This document shows, piece after piece, positions 7,609 through 15,540 of a stretch of DNA of 64,000 nt (position 1 is its first letter; each line of letters starts with the position of its first letter). Made by a program: the position numbers and the translations under genes. The notes under the pieces were generated by a model, which was not told the origin of the DNA, searched no databases, and was given only the letters and a program-made list of their open reading frames with translations. The stretch is from contig CAYNVS010000009.1 of assembly GCA_964400725.1 (NCBI GenBank), forward strand, positions 42,263-106,262. Reading direction: 5' to 3'. Origin of the DNA: CAYNVS01 sp964400725 (GTDB lineage: Bacteria > Myxococcota_A > SURF-8 > CAYNVS01).

Positions 7609-8487
7609 CTAAGGATTAGGGACGCATCCTCCGGCGTAGCAGGAGCTTCCGGCCGGGCAGTCGGCCTGAGTCTGGCATCCTTTCTGCATGCAAAGCTCGT
7701 AGACGCAAACGTATCCGGGCACGCAGTCTTCCGAGTCGTAACAGTCGCCGCCTGAGTTCTGGCAAGTTCCAGCCACGCAGTACTGTCCGTCCGAGCAGTC
7801 CTCGTGCGCAGAGCAATCGGTCGTCGTCGGTTTGCGGCATATGCCGTCTTTGCAAATCTTGTCTGGCGGGCATTCCTCAGTCAATACGCACGTCTGAATG
7901 CAATAGCCGTACATGCAAATATAATTTTCTCCGGGGCAGTCCTCGGCGGTATCGCATAACGGCGCGCTTTCGCCTTCCTTTTCCGATTCGCCTTCTTCTT
8001 TCTCGCCCTCGCCTTCGCTTTCCTCCTCGCGCTCTCCCTCTCGGTCGCCTTCGCGCTCTCCTTCGGCGGTTTCCATATGCTCGCCGCTCTCTTCATGCTC
8101 GATCTCAGCCGAGGCGTCTTCCTCTTCCGACTGCGTTTCCGTTTCGAACTCTTCCGCGGTCTCCGACGTTTCCGCGTCGTTTTCGAGCTCCGTCTCCGCT
8201 TCTGGCGTTTCCGTTTCGTTCTCCGCTTGTTCGTCTTCGGCCTCGTCGCCGTCGGATTGAGCCGCTTCCTCTTCGAACGCGCTCTCAGACTCGGCTTCCG
8301 TCGCCGTTTCGTCGGCGCTTTCAAGCGCGCTTTCGTCCATTCCTTCAAGCGTTTCCAACAAATCGGCGTCGGCGTCGCCGGCGTTTTTGGTTGTTCCATC
8401 GCTTGCGCATCCGGCCATGACGAATAAGAAAACGGCCGCCGCCGTCGCTATTGCATGCGCCGTTAGAGCAAAATGCCTTTTTCTCAT
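7609..8487 (-). CDS. acidic Cys-rich lipoprotein
   Basis: A 292-residue protein of unknown function. The signal peptide ends in lipobox VMAGC (Cys27). A long, almost pure Glu/Asp/Ser/Ala spacer follows (~35-175, with repeated GEREGDREGEREE-type units). The C-terminal third carries regularly spaced Cys modules of the form C..DCPxxxxCxxGxC, four or five of them, most likely disulfide-bonded extracellularly. This architecture recurs in the proteins at 631 and 46404, and such proteins are common in myxobacterial relatives. The start is preceded by GAAAGGAAG. The highly acidic region is a direct observation. Surface display or a spacer role is inferred. Confidence 0.75.
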   Translation of the reverse strand: MRKRHFALTAHAIATAAAVFLFVMAGCASDGTTKNAGDADADLLETLEGMDESALESADETATEAESESAFEEEAAQSDGDEAEDEQAENETETPEAETELENDAETSETAEEFETETQSEEEDASAEIEHEESGEHMETAEGEREGDREGEREEESEGEGEKEEGESEKEGESAPLCDTAEDCPGENYICMYGYCIQTCVLTEECPPDKICKDGICRKPTTTDCSAHEDCSDGQYCVAGTCQNSGGDCYDSEDCVPGYVCVYELCMQKGCQTQADCPAGSSCYAGGCVPNP

Positions 8488-8624
8488 TTTGTTCTTCCTT
8501 TCAAAGCAAGAACGATTTTATTTAACCGAATAACTCGGCAAAATATTTTTCGGTATTTTCTACTCCGTAAAAAAATCTCCGCGTCGTAAAAGGGAATCGA
8601 GCTTAAAAAGTCTTGGCGGTTTCG

Positions 8625-9705
8625 TTACAATACGCTTGAAATCAGCCCCGAATAGGTTACGCCGAAGCCGATAGAGAAATATTTTTTCTGAAAATAGCTT
8701 TGCAGGCCGACGCCCCAGCCGGCGAATTCGTAGCCCGCGAAGATGTTGCCGCGGAAGGTGTCGGGTATGTTGTCCTTCGCTTCAAGCTCCATCGACCAGC
8801 CCGGTTGGAAGACGATTTTTCCGAAGCCCAAATCGTAAGTTCCGCGCGCGGCGATTAGCATCGGCGCTTGCAAGCCGCTTCCGTAACGGACGTCCACGGC
8901 CAAGCCGCCGCCGACCGAGAACGCGCCGAGATAGCGCGCCTCCGATGAAGCCGGCGCCGATAAGCCACGAAAGACCGTTATCGGAGTCTTCTACGAAGGT
9001 GCCTACGAGCTGAACCGGAACGCTGGCGCCCAGCGTGAGGCGGTAGTTGTTCTCGTCGAAGTACATGCTGTGCAGGTAAATCGGGTTGGCGTTAAAACCG
9101 AATTGATCGAGGCTGCTTAAGTGCGAGTAAATAATATTTCCGTTTACGTCCAAAAGGTCGTCGTCGCCGAAGAAGAAAGTCCAGCCCAGCGGCAGCACGA
9201 TGCCGAACGCTTTGGAATTGCCGTCGGTGTCGCCGGAATATTCCGCCATTGCGCCGATGGTGTCGGGCGCGGTTTTGCCGGCGCCGCCGTCGGGCGCTTT
9301 TGACGGGTCTTTGCCGCCGAGTTTGTCTTTGCCCAAAACTGTAAAGGCTTTGCTCATGCTGATGTTCTGCACGCCGACAGCCTGACCGGATGGAGTAATG
9401 ACGCCGCCGGAGCCGAGGCAGTAAAGGGCGAACGCTTCGCCGCCGCTCATTGTTTGGGGATTTATGTCCTTAAAGGCGCCCCAAGAGCATCCGGAGCTTC
9501 CGCATTCGTATTTAACGCCGCAAATGGTGCAGGAGAGATTGCCGGACGTCTCCTCTTTCATGCAATTCTCATAATCGCTTGTAAACCAGTCCATCGCGTC
9601 GGCTTTGGCGTTCTGCGGGGCTGATATTAAGCAGGCCAGCGCGGCTGCGGCTGCGGCGATAAATTTGACTGCGGTCGCTTTGCGTAATTTTAAATAGGCG
9701 CTCAT
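8625..9705 (-). pseudogene. frameshifted outer-membrane-type beta-barrel protein
   Basis: Two overlapping reading frames make one protein of about 360 residues. The first (from ATG 9705, after AAGGAGG) has a signal peptide, a Cys-containing region (CTICGVKYECGSSGC) and then alternating beta-barrel-like strands up to ...SWLIGAGFIGGA. The frame then breaks between about 8930 and 8942. The other frame continues at once with YLGAFSVGGGLAVDVRYGSG and strands to the end at 8625, finishing FGVTYSGLISSVL. A single extra base in the GC-rich run there explains it. It could be a real inactivating indel or an assembly error. Apart from the barrel style, the protein was not recognised. It lies upstream of the acidic lipoprotein gene on the same strand. 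Confidence 0.65.
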
Positions 9706-10233
9706 CGTTCCTCCTTTTTTTTATAATTAAAACAGTTTGCCTGCGCTTCTTTGAAATTAATAGCAGAAAAATGCCGCATAGTCAAAGCGGCGGGCGGTTT
9801 TACTTTAAAAACAGACTTAAATTCTCAAAGTTAGACTGGCGTCAATCCTGCCGGTTCCTGCTTTAGCTTAATTCGAGACAGTGCGCGTTTGTTGTCCGAC
9901 TGAATTCAACCAATCCCGGCTTCTGAGAACCGAGTTGTTTACATTTGCTCCCTTCGGGATGTTTACAAGGAAAAGAACTGAATTATTGTATATGAGACAG
10001 TTCTAAATAGTTTGGTCGTTTATTCGGAGTTGTGCGGCGCTGATATGCGTAGCTTATCTGTATAATAACGCTGATAAATTAGGCGTTCTTCGCGGTCTGC
10101 GCGCTTTTTATTCCAAGAGGCGGTCGGGGCGGCGGACGCTCCGCCGATTCCAATCAGCCTTTTTACGTTTCTAACTCTTGAATTATATATTTGCAAAACT
10201 CTAAGCGTCTTTTGCGCGCGCTTTCAAAAAAAC
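9706..10233. other. long intergenic region without a recognisable gene
   Basis: The part nearest 9705 holds the upstream region of the minus-strand barrel gene. I see no convincing coding frame, tRNA or known riboswitch. There is one GC hairpin (CGGCGGA-CGC-TCCGCCG, 10130-10146) without a T-run. An 80-codon minus-strand frame at 10163-10405 has no plausible features. Confidence 0.5.
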
Positions 10234-10262
10234 TTGACCGCCGATTAATCCGCGTATAAATT
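10234..10262 (+). promoter_or_regulatory. promoter of the metY-metX-thrA operon
   Basis: TTGACC (10234-10239) is followed by TATAAA (10255-10260; 15-base spacer) or TAAATT (10257-10262; 17-base spacer). It lies about 240 bases upstream of metY, leaving a long leader with strong secondary structure. Confidence 0.45.
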
Positions 10263-10268
10263 ACGCTC

Positions 10269-10475
10269 ATGGAAAATTTATTTTCTACAACGACTTTAGG
10301 CTTACCCCGCGCGGAAACTCTTTCCGCTCTCTTTTGCGGCCGTCGAATGCGAATGCGCCGCGGCGCAGCCGTCAGCTGAGTAAAGGCTGCGCCCTTTCCG
10401 CCCAAGCGGAAACAATCAACTTACATACAAATTAAATTATAACCGCCGGAAATATTTCTTTCCGCGGAAAATATT
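10269..10475 (+). promoter_or_regulatory. structured leader of metY with competing hairpins and a small ORF
   Basis: Complementary 7-mers recur: GCGGAAA at 10311 and 10406, TTTCCGC at 10321 and 10395, plus the palindrome TTTCCGCGGAAA at 10459-10470. They can form local hairpins (10311-10327; 10395-10412) or pair at a distance. A further stem GCGCAGCC/GGCTGCGC joins 10363-10370 to 10385-10392. A 36-codon frame, 10269-10379, starts with ATG near the predicted transcript start and ends inside that stem. No SAM-I, SAM-II or cobalamin riboswitch core was found. Regulatory function is inferred. Confidence 0.35.
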
Positions 10476-10508
10476 GCATTAAGCGTCTAAACTTATAAGG
10501 AGAATAAC

Positions 10509-11801
10509 ATGAGCGACCGCGACAAGAGAATTGAAACGCTTCTTCTGCACGCCGGACAGCAAATCGACCCTTTCACGCGCTCGCGCGCCGCGCCGATTTA
10601 CCAGACGACAAGCTACGCATTCGAGAGCGCAAAGGATGCCGCCGATCTGTTCGCGCTAAGAAAGCCGGGATACATTTACACGCGCCTTGGCAACCCGACC
10701 AACGACGTTGCGGAAAAAAGGATTGCGGCAATGGAAGGCGGCGTCGGAGCTCTGCTGACCTCGTCGGGAATGGCTGCAATTTTTTTGGCGGTAAACAACC
10801 TAGCGGCGGCGGGCGATCATATAGTCAGTTCGGCCTCGCTTTACGGCGGAACGGACACGCTGTTCCGCTACTCGCTCAAACGCATGGGAGTCGAAACGAC
10901 TTTCGTTAAAGACGCGACGCCGGAAGCGGTCAAGCGCGCCCTCAAACCCAATACCAAGGCCGTTTACGCGGAAACGATAGGCAACCCCAAGTGCGACGTT
11001 CCGGACTTCGACGGAATTGCCGCCGCCGCGCATGAAGCCGGACTTCCGCTCGTCGTGGACAACACTTTCGCGCCGGTTTTGTCGCGGCCGTTCGATTTCG
11101 GCGCCGACGTCGTTATTCACTCTCTTACCAAATGGATAGGCGGGCACGGAAGGGCTATCGGCGGCGCGATCGTAGATTCGGGACGCTTCGATTGGGCTAA
11201 TGGAAAGTTCGCCGAATTCACCGAGCCGGACGAGAGCTACAACGGAACGGTTTACTGGGAGCTCGGCAAAAGCGGGGACGGAACCAACTCGGCTTTTATT
11301 GCAAAAGCGCGTCTTCAAGGAATGCGCAACCTCGGCCCGTGCGCCTCTCCGCAAAACGCCGCGCTGTTTTTGCAGGGGCTTGAAACGCTTCCTCTGCGCA
11401 TACGCGAGCAAAGCAACAACGCGCTGAAATTGGCTCTTTGGCTGAAAGAACATCCCAAGGTCGAGCGCGTTATTTACCCCGGCCTTCCCGAAAACGCCGC
11501 GCACGAAAACGCCCTAAAATATCTTAGCGGAGGCTTTGGCGCGGTATTGGGCTTCTGCGTCAAAGGCGGAATAAGCGAAGGCGCGGCGTTTATCGACGCC
11601 ATGGAGCTTGTTTCGCACGTTGCAAACGTGGGAGACTCAAAGACGCTGGCTCTTCATCCCGCCTCGACGACGCACGCGCAGGTGCCGCCCGCGGATCAGC
11701 TCGCCATAGGCATAACGCCCAATTTCATCCGCGTCTCTGTCGGATTGGAAAACTTCGACGATCTGGCCGATGATTTCAACCGCGCTTTATCAAAGGCTTA
11801 A
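10509..11801 (+). CDS. metY: O-acetylhomoserine sulfhydrylase
   Basis: PLP enzyme of the Cys/Met metabolism family that makes homocysteine from O-acetylhomoserine and sulfide. At 430 residues it has the usual MetY length, longer than MetB or MetC. Key features are YTRLGNPT (~58-65), the cofactor-stacking and Asp region LVVDNTFA (~181-188), and the PLP lysine in HSLTKWIGGHG (Lys208). The C-terminal SVGLENFDDL block is typical. AAGGAG lies 7 bases before the ATG. It heads an operon with metX and thrA, which supply its substrate, so the set runs from aspartate to homocysteine apart from the aspartate-semialdehyde dehydrogenase step. Confidence 0.93.
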   Translation: MSDRDKRIETLLLHAGQQIDPFTRSRAAPIYQTTSYAFESAKDAADLFALRKPGYIYTRLGNPTNDVAEKRIAAMEGGVGALLTSSGMAAIFLAVNNLAAAGDHIVSSASLYGGTDTLFRYSLKRMGVETTFVKDATPEAVKRALKPNTKAVYAETIGNPKCDVPDFDGIAAAAHEAGLPLVVDNTFAPVLSRPFDFGADVVIHSLTKWIGGHGRAIGGAIVDSGRFDWANGKFAEFTEPDESYNGTVYWELGKSGDGTNSAFIAKARLQGMRNLGPCASPQNAALFLQGLETLPLRIREQSNNALKLALWLKEHPKVERVIYPGLPENAAHENALKYLSGGFGAVLGFCVKGGISEGAAFIDAMELVSHVANVGDSKTLALHPASTTHAQVPPADQLAIGITPNFIRVSVGLENFDDLADDFNRALSKA

Positions 11802-11814
11802 AGGCGGGCTCGCG

Positions 11815-12888
11815 ATGAACTGCGGCAAAAAATTCTTGAAATTCGTTTCGCCTCAAACCCGTTTTTTAACGCTTGAGGAAGATTTGGAGCTGGAAAGCGG
11901 GGCGCGGCTTAAAGGCGCGAGCGTCGCCTATAGAACGTGGGGCGCGCTGAACGAAGAGAAACGCGACGCCGTTCTCGTCTGCCACGCGCTTACGGGCAGC
12001 GCGGACGCAGACCAATGGTGGGCTCCGCTATTCGGTTCGGTTTTGGACGAGCGGAAAGATTTTATAATTTGCTCGAACCTTCTCGGCTCTTGTTACGGAA
12101 CGACGGGCCCGGCAAGCGCAAACCCCGTCTCCGGGCTTAGATACGGCCCAGATTTTCCGCCGATAACCCTGCGCGATATGGCGGCTTTGCAAAAGGCTCT
12201 TCTCGACCGTCTGGGCGTAAAGAGAGTTAAATTCGCGATAGGCGGATCGCTGGGCGGAATGTTGGTTTTAGAGCTCGCGCTTTGTTATCCGGAGACGTTT
12301 CGCGGCGTCGTCTCGATAGCGGCTTGCGGCAGGCATTCGGCGTGGTGCATAGGGCAGTCGGAGGCTCAGCGCGCGGCGATAAAAGCCGACGCCAAATGGC
12401 TAGGCGGACGGTACGACGAAAACGATCCGCCGTCGGCCGGGCTTGCCGCGGCGCGCATGGCCGCGATGTGCTCGTACCGAAGCCCCCGCAGCTTCGCGCA
12501 AAGGCACGGACGCAGGCTGCAAGACGAAAGCGGCCGGTTTTCCGTTCAAAGTTATTTACGTTATCAAGGCGAAAAACTCGCCGAACGCTTCGACGCCAAC
12601 TGCTACGCAGCCTTGACGGAAGCGATGGACAGCCACGACTTAAGCCGAGGCCGCGGAGATTACGAAGAAGTTTTAAAGAGTTTAAAAATCCCCGCGCTTA
12701 TCGCCGGTTACGACTCGGACGTCCTCTATCCGATAGAAGAACAGGAAGAGCTGGCGCGGCTTATGCCGTACGCAAGAATGGCGCGTCTGAGCTCGCTCCA
12801 CGGGCACGACTCGTTTTTAATAGATCCCACGGATTTAATCGAATGCGTCAAAAAATTCAGAGAAGAAGAGAAAGGAAGGCTGGAATGA
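11815..12888 (+). CDS. metX: homoserine O-acetyltransferase
   Basis: Alpha/beta-hydrolase-fold acyltransferase that activates homoserine with acetyl-CoA for MetY. The nucleophile elbow is GGSLGGM with Ser145. Other family marks are HALTGSADADQWW, SNLLGSCYGTTGP and the late catalytic Asp (YDSDVLYP) and His (LHGHDSF). The 357-residue length fits. An upstream in-frame ATG at 11770 lies inside metY, so I start at 11815, 13 bases after the metY stop. The end overlaps thrA by ATGA. Succinyl rather than acetyl specificity cannot be excluded from sequence alone, but the pairing with metY favours acetyl. Confidence 0.9.
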   Translation: MNCGKKFLKFVSPQTRFLTLEEDLELESGARLKGASVAYRTWGALNEEKRDAVLVCHALTGSADADQWWAPLFGSVLDERKDFIICSNLLGSCYGTTGPASANPVSGLRYGPDFPPITLRDMAALQKALLDRLGVKRVKFAIGGSLGGMLVLELALCYPETFRGVVSIAACGRHSAWCIGQSEAQRAAIKADAKWLGGRYDENDPPSAGLAAARMAAMCSYRSPRSFAQRHGRRLQDESGRFSVQSYLRYQGEKLAERFDANCYAALTEAMDSHDLSRGRGDYEEVLKSLKIPALIAGYDSDVLYPIEEQEELARLMPYARMARLSSLHGHDSFLIDPTDLIECVKKFREEEKGRLE

Positions 12889-15425
12889 ACGCTAATGAAC
12901 GCTTGCAAAAGGGCGCGTTGAGAGTGTTGAAGTTCGGCGGAACGTCGGTCGGCTCGCCCGAAAGGCTTCTGCGGGTAGTCGAGATAATACGAAGCGCGAG
13001 CGAAGAAGGAGAAGTCGCCGTCGTCGTCAGCGCGATGCAGCATACGACCGACAGGCTTATAGAGGCGGCTTCATACGCGGCGGCGGGAGACTTCGCAAAG
13101 GCTGAAAGCGTAGTTGACGAAGCGATGGATTTGGCGGCGTCAAACGGTATCCGCGTTTTGCAGGAACTCGAAAGCGCGAAAGCGATCGCAAGCGGAGCGC
13201 GCCCTTCGCTGATACCGCTGTGCCGAGAGCTTCTTAACCCTCTTAGAAGGCTTCTTTACGCGGTCAGCCTTCTTAGGGAACAAACGGACAGAACGCTCGA
13301 TTTGGCGCTCTCATTCGGAGAGATTCTATCCGCGAGCGTCTTGACGGAGATATTGCGCGCCTCTGGACTGCCCGCAGTCTTCGTCGATTCGCGGACTTGG
13401 ACGGTTACGGACGACAAATTCGGCTCCGCGGGCGTTGACCGCGCCGCCACGAACGCCAAATTAGCCGAACTCGCGCCGCAATGGCGCGGAAAACTTCCCG
13501 TTACTTCGGGATTTTTAGGTCAGACGCCCGACGGCAGAACGACCACTTTAGGCCGAAACGGCTCCGACTATACCGCGGCTCTGCTGGCAAGCGGACTCAA
13601 AGCCTCGGAAGTAGTAGTGTGGACGGACGTATCGGGCGTTATGACCGCGGATCCGAACATAGTTAGCGACGCCTATCCGCTCGAACGGCTGACTTATATG
13701 GAAGCGCTCGAAATGTCGGACTTCGGCGCCGCGCTCTTTCATCCGCGCACCATGATACCTCTTATCGAGAGCGGCATTCCGATGCGCATTTGCAACACCA
13801 TGCGCCCTTCCGACCCCGGCACGTTTATCGACGCCGCAGGCTCGCAGAACCCGCTTAGCGCCACCAGCGTAACCTCGATTGAAAACTTGGCTCTCATCGG
13901 CGTCGAACTGCGGCGCATAGCCACCGCTTCGCGGGCTCAAATATCGGGCCGGGCTTTGGCCGCGGTGGAACGCTGCAAGGCCACCGTTTGGATGTCCACT
14001 CTTAGCGCTCACGGCCAGGCGGCCACGATGCTGTTGCGTCAAAGCGACGCCGACCGCGCCGTCGCGGCTCTCGACGAAGAATTCGCGTCGGAGCTTGCCC
14101 GCGGCGATTTGGAGCCGATTAACGTCCGCCGTCCGGTTACTCTTCTTTCGCTCGTGGGAGAGGCGATGGGTAGGACGACGAACGTCGCGGGACGATTTTT
14201 CAACACTCTCGGCTCGTTGGGCATTTTGATACGCGCCAGCGCTCAAGGCGCCAGCGCCCGCTCAATTTCGTGCGTAATCGACGCGGCAGACACCAATCTT
14301 GCGGTAAACAGCGTTCACGCGGCGTTCAATTTCGCGCATCAAGACGTGTCGCTTCTAGTTTTCGGCAAGGGCGTCGTGGGCTCCAAGCTGCTTGAGCAAA
14401 TCGCGTCGCAAGCGGAGCGTCTCCGCGCCGATCACGACGTAAAGCTGAAGGTAGTCGGCGTGGCCGACAGCCGCAGAGCCATTTTCGACGAAGAAGGAAT
14501 AGACCTTTCCTCGTACGCCGAGCGGCTGGCGCGCTTCGGCGAAAAGACCGATCCGGACGCGCTGCTGGAGAAACTTCGCCGCCAGCCGGCGCCGATACTG
14601 GTGGACGTTACGGCCGCAGACGGCATGGAGGAAATTTACGTCAAAGCCTTCGGTAAGGGAATACACGTCGTCGCGGCGAATAAGAAACCGCTTTGCATTT
14701 CAAGAGAAAAGCGCGAGGAATTGTTCGCATCCGCGCGAAGCGCCTGCCGCGTTTACGCCTATTCCACAACGGTCGGCGCAAGCCTGCCCGTAATCGAGAC
14801 GCTAAAAAACATCGTCCGCACCGGCGACCGCCCTTTGCTTGTCGAGGGATCGTTCTCCGGCACCATCGGCTATCTCGTCAACGAGGTCATGGCGGGAGTT
14901 CCGCTGTCGGAAGCTACGAGAAAAGCGCGCGCGGACGGATACACCGAGCCTAACCCGCAGGACGACCTCGCGGGGACGGACGTTGCGCGCAAAGCTCTGA
15001 TTTTAGCGCGGGAAATGGGACTGCCGCTTGAGCTTGAAGACGTTAAAGTCGAGCCGCTTATACCCAGCGAACTGCTTGAACCGATGGAGCTTGAAGACTT
15101 TTTCGCGAAACTCGCAAAAACGGACGAAGCCGTCGCCTCGCGAGCCGTCAGTCTGCGGTCGAAAGGAATGACGCTGAGATATTTGGCCAGAATCGAGCCG
15201 TCGTCGGAGCGCGGCGCGCCGAAAGTTACCGTGGCTCCCGCCGAGGTCGAAGCTGAACACCCGGCTTTTCGTCTGCGAGGCGCGGAGGCGTTCGCTGCCT
15301 TTACCACCGAACGCTACAACGAGCGGCCTCTTATAGTGCAGGGGGCGGGCGCGGGCGGAGCGGTTACGGCGGCCGGCGTTCTCGCGGACGTCTTAAAAAT
15401 CGCGTTCACTCTGCGCGGACGCTGA
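12885..15425 (+). CDS. thrA: bifunctional aspartate kinase / homoserine dehydrogenase I
   Basis: An 846-residue fusion catalysing the first and third steps of the aspartate pathway. The kinase part starts with KFGGTSVGS (~16-24) and includes the TTLGRNGSDYTAALLA block. Two ACT-type regulatory segments follow, with VAGRFFNTLGSLGI and the NVSLIRASAQG-like ILIRASAQGASARSISCVID. The dehydrogenase has the NAD(P)-binding VFGKGVVGSKL and the catalytic ADGYTEPNPQDDLAGTDVARK. The open frame reaches far upstream through metX in another frame, but the true start is the ATG overlapping the metX TGA. Feedback inhibition by threonine is usual for the family and not shown here. It is the last gene of the operon. 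Confidence 0.95.
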   Translation: MNANERLQKGALRVLKFGGTSVGSPERLLRVVEIIRSASEEGEVAVVVSAMQHTTDRLIEAASYAAAGDFAKAESVVDEAMDLAASNGIRVLQELESAKAIASGARPSLIPLCRELLNPLRRLLYAVSLLREQTDRTLDLALSFGEILSASVLTEILRASGLPAVFVDSRTWTVTDDKFGSAGVDRAATNAKLAELAPQWRGKLPVTSGFLGQTPDGRTTTLGRNGSDYTAALLASGLKASEVVVWTDVSGVMTADPNIVSDAYPLERLTYMEALEMSDFGAALFHPRTMIPLIESGIPMRICNTMRPSDPGTFIDAAGSQNPLSATSVTSIENLALIGVELRRIATASRAQISGRALAAVERCKATVWMSTLSAHGQAATMLLRQSDADRAVAALDEEFASELARGDLEPINVRRPVTLLSLVGEAMGRTTNVAGRFFNTLGSLGILIRASAQGASARSISCVIDAADTNLAVNSVHAAFNFAHQDVSLLVFGKGVVGSKLLEQIASQAERLRADHDVKLKVVGVADSRRAIFDEEGIDLSSYAERLARFGEKTDPDALLEKLRRQPAPILVDVTAADGMEEIYVKAFGKGIHVVAANKKPLCISREKREELFASARSACRVYAYSTTVGASLPVIETLKNIVRTGDRPLLVEGSFSGTIGYLVNEVMAGVPLSEATRKARADGYTEPNPQDDLAGTDVARKALILAREMGLPLELEDVKVEPLIPSELLEPMELEDFFAKLAKTDEAVASRAVSLRSKGMTLRYLARIEPSSERGAPKVTVAPAEVEAEHPAFRLRGAEAFAAFTTERYNERPLIVQGAGAGGAVTAAGVLADVLKIAFTLRGR

Positions 15426-15540
15426 AACCGCAAAGACCGCGGACGATGCCCGAAGCGGAAAAAATTTACCGCCGCGACGAATTTCTGTTATCATTCAGTT
15501 CGCGGCCCGCGCCGCGTTTAAAATAAAACGGAAAAACGCG

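Noticed and set aside
7881..8399. The acidic GEREGD-type region as a tandem DNA repeat
   Set aside because: The periodicity is in codon use of a Glu-rich protein. The DNA units are too irregular to call a tandem repeat.
8077..8427. Plus-strand Phe/Arg-rich frame over the acidic lipoprotein
   Set aside because: It arises only from the antisense of Glu/Ser codons (ttc, cgc). The composition is unlike any protein in the window.
10163..10405. 80-codon minus-strand frame in the metY leader
   Set aside because: It has no ribosome binding site, an Arg-rich composition, and overlaps the hairpins and promoter of the plus-strand operon.
10263..10508. SAM-I, SAM-II or cobalamin riboswitch upstream of metY
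   Set aside because: The conserved cores of these classes are not present. Only unassigned hairpins were seen.
12282..12884. Upstream extension of the thrA frame by 201 codons
   Set aside because: It runs inside metX in another frame and reads as Arg-rich shadow sequence. The aspartate kinase fold begins after ATG 12885, which overlaps the metX stop.
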